NCBI GenBank assembly: GCA_031277045.1
Contig: JAISLX010000172.1
Coordinates: 1 to 62,807 of the forward strand
Source: Treponema sp.
GTDB taxonomy: Bacteria; Spirochaetota; Spirochaetia; Treponematales; Breznakiellaceae
Length of the DNA stretch: 62,807 nucleotides
Direction: 5' to 3'
Below the pieces are notes generated by a model. The model had not been told where the DNA came from. It did not search any database and saw only the letters and a list, made by a program, of their open reading frames with translations. This document shows positions 42,506 to 50,637 of the stretch, in pieces; position 1 is the stretch's first letter; every line of letters begins with the position of its first letter. The translations under genes were made by a program, and so were the position numbers.

Positions 42506-44014
42506 GTGAAAGACTTAACCGAGTATACCGAAAACACTTCCGAACATGAGGTATTTTCTTTCCTGTACGACCGCGTTGTAAGCCGGGAGATACGGACTTT
42601 TTCCGCGCTGACGGCTTTCGCGGAGCCGGTTTTACGAAGTCAGCGGATACACCCGGTGCTTATGAGGGTTTTTGAACTTATCAAAAAACTCAACTGGGGA
42701 TTTTTCGCCAATATTACCCCCGCCACCCATAAAAAACTCTGGAAAGAGCTGGTTATCCCCGATAAAGACTTTTCCGAGGCGGGGGACCTTAAGCGGACCC
42801 TCCAGATTTCCAATCTTTACATTTCGATGCTGGATATTCACGGATATACCAAATTTTGTCAGGAATCCCGGACTAACCTGTCCCGGCTTCACACCCTGGA
42901 CCGGGTTATTAACCACGAAATTCAGCAGATCGCCGTCCAGTGCCAGTCGGTAAGCCGCCGGGAGCGGGGGGACGAAATTGTGGTTATTTCCGCGGGAGCC
43001 ACCGACGCTCTTACCGTTACCCTGAGCATTATCGACTACTTTTCCAAAACCAGTGTGGTAGATGATCCGGCCATTTCCAACAGGCGCGTGGGGGACGAGG
43101 CGGACAATCTGCCGGTTTTCAAAATTTCCGCGGGCATTACCGGCGGGAATACCACGAGCCCGCTTATTTTTACAGAACAGGGGGAACTGTCCGGTTTTCT
43201 GCTTAACTCCGGGGCCCGGCTTCAGACTAGGGCCAACGAACTTTCCCCCCAGGAATCGCGGGTTATGGTGAGCAAACAGGTACAAATGAACTACCTTAAA
43301 GAAAACCAGACCGAAAAGAGCTATCTTTACAAAAATGACCGGGTGTACTTTTTTGATACGGGGCAGATTGAGTTTAAGGGGGTTATGCTTCCCACCTGCG
43401 AGGCGGTTTTCGCTCCGCAGGATCGCTACAAGGAGAAAATAGCGGAGCCTTTTCAAAAACTTTTCGCATCTATTCGGGACAACCTGTGGGAGCAGCGGAT
43501 ATTTACGGATCTTATGGATTTGCTGATCAGGACGGCCCAGGTTATGCCGAAATTCAATGTGGTTCCCCCCCTGCCAGTGCGGGGCATGCGGACGCTGGTC
43601 AACGGTTCCATGGAACAGCTCTGCCGCGGCGCCCTTAAATCTTATCGTGTGGAAGAAGATTACCACGGCGCTGTAGAAACCCTGCGGGAGATTATCAGTC
43701 TGGTTGAGTGCGTTCCCCAGTACGACCGGCTGATTATTGATTACCTCAAGGGGATCACCGCCAAGTATGCCCGCCTGCTTGTCGATTACGAGTCCACGCT
43801 TGACAAGCAGGTGGAGGATGCGGCGGAGCAGATATTCCCCGGCGGCAGCTACAAAACTTGGCAGGCGGCGAAGAACGGCGCCGCCATTTACGAAAAGCTT
43901 AAAGTTATGGGGCGTAAAAGCGCCGCGGTTACCAAGAAAAAAAACCTTTGGTACAGTCTGATTAAACAGTCCCGCGCCGATCTTGAATTTACGCTGCACT
44001 CGGGAAAAAAATGA
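42506..44014 (+). CDS. Class III nucleotide-cyclase-fold protein, function unknown
   Basis: A 502-residue cytoplasmic protein. The central part resembles a guanylate/adenylate cyclase catalytic domain: YISMLDIHGYTKFCQES (residues 108-124) supplies a first metal aspartate, and RRERGDEIVVISAGA (about residues 151-165) a second. KISAGITGGNTTSPLIF and NSGARLQTRANE follow. The N-terminal 100 residues and C-terminal 200 (helical, TPR-like) match nothing I know. The base-specifying residues cannot be read with confidence, so cyclase activity is uncertain. The start is GTG with a weak site. A hairpin terminator follows the stop. Confidence 0.7.
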   Translation: MKDLTEYTENTSEHEVFSFLYDRVVSREIRTFSALTAFAEPVLRSQRIHPVLMRVFELIKKLNWGFFANITPATHKKLWKELVIPDKDFSEAGDLKRTLQISNLYISMLDIHGYTKFCQESRTNLSRLHTLDRVINHEIQQIAVQCQSVSRRERGDEIVVISAGATDALTVTLSIIDYFSKTSVVDDPAISNRRVGDEADNLPVFKISAGITGGNTTSPLIFTEQGELSGFLLNSGARLQTRANELSPQESRVMVSKQVQMNYLKENQTEKSYLYKNDRVYFFDTGQIEFKGVMLPTCEAVFAPQDRYKEKIAEPFQKLFASIRDNLWEQRIFTDLMDLLIRTAQVMPKFNVVPPLPVRGMRTLVNGSMEQLCRGALKSYRVEEDYHGAVETLREIISLVECVPQYDRLIIDYLKGITAKYARLLVDYESTLDKQVEDAAEQIFPGGSYKTWQAAKNGAAIYEKLKVMGRKSAAVTKKKNLWYSLIKQSRADLEFTLHSGKK

Positions 44015-44017
44015 AAA

Positions 44018-44067
44018 ACCCCGCCGCGGAGTTCAAACCAAAGGTTTGGGGTATGAAACTGCGGGGT
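44018..44067. terminator. Structured terminator between convergent genes
   Basis: ACCCCGC (44018-44024) pairs with GCGGGGT (44061-44067). Inside, CAAACC-AAA-GGTTTG forms a second hairpin, and AGTTC/GAAACT flank it, giving a long branched stem. It begins four bases after the cyclase-fold stop and precedes the convergent gene at 44120, so it can stop transcription from both sides. Confidence 0.6.
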
Positions 44068-44119
44068 ATTGATAATTCCGGGAGCTTTTTCCAAGGACTT
44101 GTTTAACGCCAAAACTTTT

Positions 44120-45379
44120 TTACCGGGCCGGCTGGTCCATCAGTACCGCCAGGCAGGATCCCAGCCATTCGTTCACCTCTACCGGGTAGTAGTCCCGGAT
44201 AAGGAGGAATTCGTAAAAGGCTTCGCGGTAGCTTTCTAAGAAATACAGAACCTGTCCCAGATAAAACCGGGCCCGGATTTCCGCGATTTTGCTGTGGTGG
44301 ATGGAGAGGTAGCGGTCAAGTTCGGAACGGGCCTTTTCCCAGTCTTCCCGGAAAAATGATCCCTGGACGATGGCCCGCAGAGCCCTGTTTTCGGTGGAGA
44401 CGTTGTAATCGTCGGTGTCCAGGTCCTGGTTAAAAGCCCGGCTTGTCCGCACAGGGCTGGGGCCGGGCGTGGCCCGGCGAAGGGTTTCCAAAGCTTCAGT
44501 GGCGGCGGGGCTCAGGGGGATGGGATTCCGCAGTTCGGAAAAATTGTCGATCCCCGGTACCGCGTAGTTCAGGGATATCAGAGGCAGGGGCAGGGCTCTG
44601 AGTTCCGCGGCCTGGGGCAGGCCCACGCGGTTCGCCGTAATTTCTACCGGGAAGGCGGTGGCGTTATAACCCGGATAAATACCCACGTTTCCCCGGGACA
44701 GTTCATCCTCAAAGATAACTGCGTAGTAATAGGGAATTCCCGGTACCGGGTAATCGGTAACCGGGGGATCAATTCCGGATTGGACGATCACCGCGCTGAG
44801 CAGATCCGTGATACGGGTAATGGGCTGGACACTGCGGTACAGCACGGTATTTCCGCTCCGGTTGAGACGGTAGCGGATCACCACCGCGTCCCCCTCGGGG
44901 TGAATTTCCAGTCCGAAAATACCGCCGGGCCCCCCGCTTTCCACAAGCGGGGCTGTAATGACGGGAGTTTCCGCAATCTCCACGCTTAGCGTGTTTATGG
45001 CCGGCAGTACTCCCAGGTAGGGCTTTCCGGGGCTGTCGCTGGCGGCGACAAAGTAGTATATCTGGCCGGAACTTCCCGCGTCGTCGATATAGGATTCTAC
45101 GCCGTAGGGTACTTCCACAGGTTTTTGGGCGGCAAAGGCGGTGTTGGGATTTCCCTCGGGGATCGACTGCGGAAAGGGATGAAACGAGCGGAAGATGTAA
45201 ACTGGTCCCCTGGCCCCCGGGGAATCTTTCCAGGTAAGACGAACCAAATTGTTCCTGGTCAGCGCCTCTATACCGGTAACCGAGGTTTCAGGAATTTCGG
45301 CGTCCTGGGCTCCGGTCATGGCGGGGGAAAACCCTGTGAGGAACAGAACGTACAGCAGCGGAAATGCGCCCATCTTCAT
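44120..45379 (-). CDS. Secreted protein with fibronectin-III-like repeats and helical tail
   Basis: A 419-residue protein with a Sec signal (residues 1-24, ends TGA-QD) and no lipobox. The mature part contains at least two FN3-like beta segments (VTGIEALTRNNLVRLTWKD..., then GDAVVIRYRLNRSGNTVLYRSVQP). The C-terminal 100 residues are helical (EDWEKARSELDRYLSIHHSKIAEIRARFYLGQVLYFLESYREAFYEFLLIRDYYP), like two TPR units. The best guess is a periplasmic or surface protein with a binding role. No named family is recognised. It converges on the cyclase-fold gene. Confidence 0.75.
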   Translation of the reverse strand: MKMGAFPLLYVLFLTGFSPAMTGAQDAEIPETSVTGIEALTRNNLVRLTWKDSPGARGPVYIFRSFHPFPQSIPEGNPNTAFAAQKPVEVPYGVESYIDDAGSSGQIYYFVAASDSPGKPYLGVLPAINTLSVEIAETPVITAPLVESGGPGGIFGLEIHPEGDAVVIRYRLNRSGNTVLYRSVQPITRITDLLSAVIVQSGIDPPVTDYPVPGIPYYYAVIFEDELSRGNVGIYPGYNATAFPVEITANRVGLPQAAELRALPLPLISLNYAVPGIDNFSELRNPIPLSPAATEALETLRRATPGPSPVRTSRAFNQDLDTDDYNVSTENRALRAIVQGSFFREDWEKARSELDRYLSIHHSKIAEIRARFYLGQVLYFLESYREAFYEFLLIRDYYPVEVNEWLGSCLAVLMDQPAR

Positions 45380-45456
45380 ACTATATCAATATCGGCGCCC
45401 CCGCGGTTTACAGTTTACCCGTTTTTTCGTAAACTTTTAAAAAACAGAAGACGGAT

Positions 45457-45494
45457 GAGCTTGTTCCAAAACCCGGTTAGTTTTGGACAAGCTC
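45457..45494. repeat. Palindromic hairpin repeat, copy at 45.4 kb
   Basis: GAGCTTGTTCCAAAAC pairs with GTTTTGGACAAGCTC around CCGGTTA, with one mismatch. It shares all but a few bases with the element at 23009. The gap 45380-45631 before prfB holds this and the next hairpin, and nothing else clear. Confidence 0.6.
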
Positions 45495-45540
45495 CTGGGA
45501 AAACCGGTCTAAAGCCTGGTTTTTCCGCTAATCTAAAGAA

Positions 45541-45571
45541 GCTGTTCCAAAAACTAAAGTTTTGGAACAGC
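45541..45571. repeat. Palindromic hairpin repeat, second copy upstream of prfB
   Basis: GCTGTTCCAAAA and TTTTGGAACAGC form a perfect 12-bp stem with loop ACTAAAG. It lies about 60 bases before the prfB start, where it could affect transcription into prfB or simply be a genomic repeat. Confidence 0.6.
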
Positions 45572-45631
45572 CGCGGATCATTTTCAAAATCCGGCCGGCG
45601 CGAATCTCCGGTCAGGCTTTCAGGAGTTTTT

Positions 45632-46757
45632 ATGCTGTTATCAGAATTAGGCGCGCCTATCGGGGAATTATGGGACAAAATCGGACAAATCTGGAGGCGT
45701 CTTTGACCAGGCTCCTGCGGGGCGGAAGCCCATCGCCGAGCGTATCGCGGATATAGAGGTCAAAGCTGCGGAAAGCGGTTTTTGGAACGACCAGGCGGCG
45801 GCGGAAAAGGCGATGGGGGAACTCAAGGCCCTTAAAAACCGTTATGAGCCGTGGAAGGTTCTGCGCGCCGGAATCGAGGATCTGAAGACCCTCTATGATT
45901 TGGCCCTGGAAGCGGGGGACGAGGGAGAGGCCCCGGGCATCGAGGCGGAATGGCGGGACATTGCCGCCCGCTACGAAAAACAGAATATCTACGAATTGAT
46001 GGGGGGGGAGGTTGACCGGAACGGTTGTTTCCTCACCATCCATTCGGGCGCCGGCGGGACAGAGTCCTGCGACTGGTCGCAGATGCTGTACCGGATGTAT
46101 TTGCGCTGGGCGGAACGGAGGGGTTTTGCCGTGGAAGAGGTGGACCGGCTGGAAGCCGAGGGCGGTATCAAATCCGCCACCTGCCGGATCGACGGGGACT
46201 ACGCCTACGGGTACCTCAAGGGGGAAAGCGGGGTACACCGTCTGGTGCGGATCTCCCCCTTCGACGCCAACGCCCGGCGCCACACCAGTTTTGCCAGTGT
46301 TTATGTGTTCCCGGTTATTGACGATACTATCGAGGTAGACATCCGGCCGGAGGATCTCCGGGTGGACACCTACCGTTCCGGAGGCGCCGGGGGCCAGCAT
46401 GTAAACAAAACCGATTCCGCGGTCCGTTTTACCCACCTGCCCACGGGCATCGTGGTGGCCTGCCAGAACGAGCGGAGTCAGATCAAGAACCGGCAGATTG
46501 CCATGAGCATGCTCAAGGCCCGGCTTTACGAGTATTACCGGCAGGAAAAAGAACGGGAACATGAAAAATTCGCCCAGGAAAAAAAGGATATTTCCTGGGG
46601 AAACCAGATTCGATCCTATGTGTTCCAGCCCTACACGATGGTCAAGGATTACCGGACCAAGGCGGAAATTGGGAATATTCAGGCGGTAATGGATGGGGAC
46701 ATCGATCTTTTCATTGAGGAGTACCTGCGTTTCGCGTGGAACAGCCAGGCGGTCTAG
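45632..46757 (+). CDS. prfB: Peptide chain release factor 2, expressed by programmed +1 frameshift
   Basis: Recognises UGA and UAA stops and triggers peptide release. The first frame (ATG 45632, preceded by AGGAG) encodes 24 residues ending IWRRL and hits an in-frame TGA at 45704-45706. Reading moves +1 at CTTTGAC and continues LDQAPAGRKPIAERIADIEVK to the stop at 46757, about 374 residues in total. Downstream are the GGQ catalytic loop (RSGGAGGQHVNK) and the SPF codon-recognition motif (RISPFDANARRHTS), which identifies RF2 rather than RF1. The site GGAGG-CGT-CTT-TGA-C is the classical autoregulatory arrangement: low RF2 favours the shift. An automatic call starting at 45813 would lose the N-terminus. 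Confidence 0.95.
45693..45707 (+). promoter_or_regulatory. prfB +1 frameshift site
   Basis: An internal Shine-Dalgarno-like GGAGG (45693-45697), three bases, then CTT TGA C (45701-45707). The slow UGA, the slippery CTT codon and the precise three-base spacing to the SD-like sequence are the three elements known to stimulate +1 frameshifting in bacterial prfB. Confidence 0.93.
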
Positions 46758-46761
46758 CAGT

Positions 46762-48438
46762 TTGCCGCGTTTCACGCATAAGACCCCGAAAAACCGGCTT
46801 TTTGCCGGATTTTTACTCCGCGAACTGCCAAAACAGCCCGGCAATCGGGATTTTTGCGGTTTTTTTCAACGAAAAGGCCGCAAAAATCCACAAATACGAC
46901 AGGCTGTTGGGAATCTGGCCGCGGCGCTGTTGTGGCTCTGCTGTTCCGCCGCGCCTTTGTTTTCCCTGGGCGCCGGGGACGATGGGGAGAAAACAGATCC
47001 GCAGATCCGCGATCCTGTTTGGACCCTGGCGATTACCGCCTTCGATACTTCCGCGCTTTCTTCCTCCAACGCGGCGCTGGCCCAGAATATCATGCGGGAT
47101 CTGGCGGAAAATATCGGCAAGGTGAATTACCGTCTGCGGGTATCGGAAGAATACGCCCACCACGAAGGCCTTGCCAGAAGAGCCGGTCTCGCCGCGGCGG
47201 CGCAGGCCCTGACCGGCAAACGAAATGAGCGGGACCAGCTTATCTACCAGGGGGAACAGAACTGGAAATACCGGAAACAGGTAAAGGCCCTGGAGGCGGA
47301 AATCGAAAAATTAGAGGAAAGCTACCGTGAGATGCGGACCGCCGAAATTCGCGTTGAGGAAGAACCGGAATTTACCCTGAGTTCCCAGAATATCGGGGGG
47401 CTTTTTCCCGCGCCCCCGGCGGCGGGGGAAGAGAAACGGTTCTGCGAAAACCAGAAACTGGACGCCCTGATCACCGGAGCCATGAGCGAATACCACGGCA
47501 GGATCTACGTTACCCAGAAACTCTACGTCCGCTACGCCGGTTCGTATGTCTATGAGGACAGTATTCTCTTTTCCTCCGAAGACGCGCCGGAGGCGATAGC
47601 GGAATTTGCCGGGGGGATCACGCAGGTTATAGCGGGTATGCCCCCGGCGGAGCTGAAAATCGGCGTGCGGCCTGAGACTGCCCAGATGTTTCTCGACCGC
47701 GCTTACGCGGGGAGGGGGGAAATTTCCCGTTCCGGGCATCCGCCGGGAACCGTCGTCCTTGAGGTTTTCGCCGATGGTCATGAGAGCCTTACGACGGAAC
47801 TGGAGCTAAAAAGCGGGGAACTTACGGAAATCCAGGTGGATCTGCGGCCTGTGGAGACTTCCGCCATAAACATCACGGTCCCCGGCAAAGAGGGGGCGGC
47901 CGTCTACCGGGGTTCCCTGTACGTGGGCCGGACCCCGCTGACCGTGGATTTTCCGTCCGGCGGCTTTGAGTATGTTTTTGTGGAAAGTCCCGACGGTGAG
48001 ACGGCAAAGACCATATTCCCGGCTCCGGACGTCCTGCCCCCGGCCATACGAACCGGCCGCAAGCCCGGCCTGGCCGCGGGGGTTTCCCCCCCCAGGAGCG
48101 ATTTGGAGGGAAACAATCTGAGCCTTATAACGAGCGTTCCCTATGACACAAAAGAGGGGCGCGTTGACAAGGCGCGGCGTGGTTCGTACTGGGCCTGGGG
48201 GGGGCTTTGGGCTTCCGCTATCGCCGCCTGGATGATCAACGGCCATTACAACGCTGTGGTCAATGCCTATAACAACAATCCCGTGCGTACCGAGGATTTT
48301 TACAACCGGGCAAAAAAGCTTGAGGGCTGGAATTACCTGGGGATAGGGCTGGTAAGCGCCGCGGTGCTGATAGATATTATCCAGGTACTACGCTACATCA
48401 ACACTGCGGGAAAAGACGCTCCGGTCTTTGTGGAATAG
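46762..48438 (+). CDS. Secreted protein of unknown function with PEGA-like C-terminal region
   Basis: About 550 residues if it starts at the TTG four bases after prfB. A signal-like helix (RQAVGNLAAALLWLCCSAAPLFSLG) lies about 45 residues further in. The mature part has a charged helix (AEIEKLEESYREMRTAEIRVEEEP) and beta-rich segments with PGTVVLEVFADGHESLTTELELKSGE and VYRGSLYVGRTPLTVDFPSGGFEYVF, the latter like a PEGA repeat. Near the C-terminus are two membrane-like stretches (SYWAWGGLWASAIAAWMI and YLGIGLVSAAVLIDII). The start is uncertain: no ATG/GTG or ribosome site precedes the signal helix, and the first 60 bases resemble a terminator and a sequence near 57739. Function unknown. Confidence 0.65.
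   Translation: MPRFTHKTPKNRLFAGFLLRELPKQPGNRDFCGFFQRKGRKNPQIRQAVGNLAAALLWLCCSAAPLFSLGAGDDGEKTDPQIRDPVWTLAITAFDTSALSSSNAALAQNIMRDLAENIGKVNYRLRVSEEYAHHEGLARRAGLAAAAQALTGKRNERDQLIYQGEQNWKYRKQVKALEAEIEKLEESYREMRTAEIRVEEEPEFTLSSQNIGGLFPAPPAAGEEKRFCENQKLDALITGAMSEYHGRIYVTQKLYVRYAGSYVYEDSILFSSEDAPEAIAEFAGGITQVIAGMPPAELKIGVRPETAQMFLDRAYAGRGEISRSGHPPGTVVLEVFADGHESLTTELELKSGELTEIQVDLRPVETSAINITVPGKEGAAVYRGSLYVGRTPLTVDFPSGGFEYVFVESPDGETAKTIFPAPDVLPPAIRTGRKPGLAAGVSPPRSDLEGNNLSLITSVPYDTKEGRVDKARRGSYWAWGGLWASAIAAWMINGHYNAVVNAYNNNPVRTEDFYNRAKKLEGWNYLGIGLVSAAVLIDIIQVLRYINTAGKDAPVFVE
46789..46814 (+). terminator. Hairpin with T-tail after prfB
   Basis: AAAAACCGGC-TTTTT-GCCGGATTTTT has a GC core (CCGGC/GCCGG, 46794-46808) flanked by A and T runs. 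It is placed about 32 bases after the prfB stop and fits a rho-independent terminator. A second smaller one (CCCG/CGGG followed by ATTTTTGCGGTTTTTTT) lies near 46832-46870. Both fall within the putative N-terminus of the next gene, making that start doubtful. Confidence 0.5.
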
Positions 48439-48446
48439 GGGGCCGT

Positions 48447-49349
48447 ATGGGCATAGGCGATTTCGCGGGACGGGTTAAGAGTTTTTTCAGTGTCCGCGCC
48501 GCCGTATCCGACGACTTGTTCGACGAACTCGCGGATCTTCTGGTGGAGGGGGATTTCGGCGCCGCCGGGGCCTTCCGCATGGCGGACAAGCTGCGGGACT
48601 ACGCCAAAAAAGAAAAAATCGGCGGCGCGGGGGAGCTGCGAAAAGCCCTGGCGCTGTTTCTTGAGGAAAGCCTGAACCAGGCCGGAAAGGCGGCGACCCT
48701 GGAAACCGGGGACCGGTCCCTGGGGATTATCCTTTTGCTGGGGGTAAACGGGGTGGGAAAAACCACGACCGCCGCCAAGCTTGCCTGCCGTCTGCGGGAC
48801 AGCGGCGGGGCCAGTCCCATTCTCGCGGCGGCGGATACTTTTAGGGCCGCGGCCATTCCCCAACTGAAAATACACGGCGAACGGCTTGGCATACGGGTTG
48901 TCGCCCACCGCCAGGGCGGCGATCCCGCGGCGGTGATCTACGACGCCATTGAGGCCGCGCGGGCCGGGAAGGACAATCTGATTATCGCCGATACCGCCGG
49001 ACGCATGCATACCAAGTCCGCGCTTGTGGAGGAACTGAAAAAAATCGACAGGGTAGTGGAAAGCAGGGCGGGCTTAAGTGCCGGCCGCTGTCTTAAATAC
49101 CTTGTGCTGGATGCCACGACAGGGCGCAATGCCCTGGCCCAGGCGGAGATATTCCACGATGCCCTTTCCCTTGACGCCGCGATTCTGACCAAGCACGATT
49201 CCGGCGCCAGGGGGGGGGTGGTATTTTCCCTCGCGGAGGAACTGAAACTCCCGGTGGCGTATATCTGTAACGGGGAACGGTACCAGGACATCGCGCCTTT
49301 TGATCCAAAAAATTTCGCCAGGGAATTTACCGGTCTTGACAACGAATAA
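48447..49349 (+). CDS. ftsY: Signal recognition particle receptor FtsY
   Basis: Docks SRP-bound ribosomes at the membrane. A short N domain (residues 1-85) precedes the G domain: P-loop GVNGVGKTTTAAKLA (about residues 99-113), AAADTFRAAAIPQL, DTAGRMHTKSALVEEL, and TKHD as the guanine-binding motif (TKxD). The C-terminal GERYQDIAPFDPKNFAREF is typical of FtsY. At 300 residues it lacks the acidic A domain found in E. coli, as in many bacteria. It starts 8 bases after the preceding gene. Its end overlaps the next gene, which probably starts at TTG 49336. Confidence 0.95.
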   Translation: MGIGDFAGRVKSFFSVRAAVSDDLFDELADLLVEGDFGAAGAFRMADKLRDYAKKEKIGGAGELRKALALFLEESLNQAGKAATLETGDRSLGIILLLGVNGVGKTTTAAKLACRLRDSGGASPILAAADTFRAAAIPQLKIHGERLGIRVVAHRQGGDPAAVIYDAIEAARAGKDNLIIADTAGRMHTKSALVEELKKIDRVVESRAGLSAGRCLKYLVLDATTGRNALAQAEIFHDALSLDAAILTKHDSGARGGVVFSLAEELKLPVAYICNGERYQDIAPFDPKNFAREFTGLDNE

Positions 49350-50637
49350 GTTTCCGCCTCCGCGGACCGGACTTTCCCTGTTCCGGGCCGCGGTCTTCGC
49401 GCTTTGTGTGCTTGGGTTTCCTCTTTCTTCCCGGGGACAGACCGGCGGCCCGGCGGCAAAAAGAAGCGAATGGTACGTTTCCAACACCGCCGGTATGGTT
49501 CTGGAGCGGTCAATGTCCCGCTTCGCCGCGCTGCGGCTGCCTTACTGCCTTACGATCGAGGAACTGGACGCCCGCGCCCTCCCCGTCATCCTCGCGCCTT
49601 ATTACCGGCAATCCTGGATCGTAGAGCGGCGGATTCTCTACAAAGACGGGGAAGAATCCCGCGTCCAGTGGATTCTCCGGGACGGCGGCGGGCTTTCCCG
49701 CCTGATCGCTGTCCTTAACCTCCCTGGTCCCGGCGCCGCCGAAGAAGCCCCGGGCGGCGCCCCCGCGGAGTCCGCCGGCAGGGGCCCCGGCGGATTTATT
49801 GAACTTTACGGGGCAAACGGCCTTATCGAATTGGAACGGCGGTTGTTCGGCGCGGGGAAAGAAACACTTGTCGAATACCATTACCGGCGGATCCCCTCAG
49901 AAACCCGTGATTTTCTGATCCGCACGGAGACCCGCGGAAAGTCAAAGGACGGGGAGGGGAACGAGCGCCAGGAGGCTCTGTACACCGATTATTACCGGTA
50001 TACCCGTAATTATTCCCTGCGGACCATAGAGCGGCTATTCCACCAGGCCGCCGGGACCGGCGTTACCGGAACCGCCGTTGAAACCGGCGCCGCGGATACC
50101 GGCGAAGACGCGCCCGCCGTGGACGGCGGATTGTCCCAGGCCGTTCTGCGCTTTCCCCGCCGCAGCCTGGATTTAAACGACGATATATCCTTTGTCTCCC
50201 CGGGTATCGTCTACGGCTCGAAATTTTTGGAGGATGTCCAGGCCGGCCCGCCCGCCCGGATTGTCTATGAGACCGATGAGCGGGGGCGGATACTTGGGGA
50301 GACCAGGCGGGGGGAGGACGGGGAAATTATCGCGGAACTGCGGAACGAGTGGTCAGGCAACCGCCTGAGCCGGGTTATCTATACCAGCGGCCAGGACAAG
50401 ATGATAACCGAATATAAGTACAACAGCGCGGGCGACCGGATTACCGAGCGAAACTATCGTAACGGGGTTCTTGAACGGGTGGTTCATATTTCCGGCGACA
50501 GGGAAGAGGAGGAACTTTACATGGACGGGGAACTTGTTTTGCGGACCTTGTGGGAAGGGGGGCGGAGGATTGGCGAGGAACGGGTGCGCCGCGCCGGGCC
50601 GCCGGTTCCCGCCACGCGGGGGAGATCGTCGCCGTGA
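49336..50637 (+). CDS. Secreted protein of unknown function with MORN/YD-like C-terminal strands
   Basis: About 433 residues. It starts at TTG 49336 inside the end of ftsY, giving LTTNKFPPPRTGLSLFRAAVFALCVLGFPLSSRG as a signal region (cleavage near SRG-QT). The mature part has a helical-beta N-terminal domain (ERSMSRFAALRLPYCLTIEELD) and disordered stretches rich in Ala/Gly/Thr (residues 125-150 and 255-275). A C-terminal series of short strands follows (RIVYETDERGRILGETRRG, NEWSGNRLSRVIYTSGQDKMITEYKYNSAGDRITERNYRNG), similar to YD or MORN-type repeats. It overlaps the following Lol permease by four bases. The tight packing with ftsY and lol genes hints at an envelope role, function unknown. 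Confidence 0.65.
   Translation: MTTNKFPPPRTGLSLFRAAVFALCVLGFPLSSRGQTGGPAAKRSEWYVSNTAGMVLERSMSRFAALRLPYCLTIEELDARALPVILAPYYRQSWIVERRILYKDGEESRVQWILRDGGGLSRLIAVLNLPGPGAAEEAPGGAPAESAGRGPGGFIELYGANGLIELERRLFGAGKETLVEYHYRRIPSETRDFLIRTETRGKSKDGEGNERQEALYTDYYRYTRNYSLRTIERLFHQAAGTGVTGTAVETGAADTGEDAPAVDGGLSQAVLRFPRRSLDLNDDISFVSPGIVYGSKFLEDVQAGPPARIVYETDERGRILGETRRGEDGEIIAELRNEWSGNRLSRVIYTSGQDKMITEYKYNSAGDRITERNYRNGVLERVVHISGDREEEELYMDGELVLRTLWEGGRRIGEERVRRAGPPVPATRGRSSP

Noticed and set aside
42632..43999. 455-codon minus-strand frame opposite the cyclase-fold gene
   Set aside because: It lies entirely within the plus-strand gene and has shadow-like composition.
45657..46844. 395-codon minus-strand frame opposite prfB
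   Set aside because: It is antisense to a well-supported RF2 gene and ends in the prfB leader; no independent evidence.
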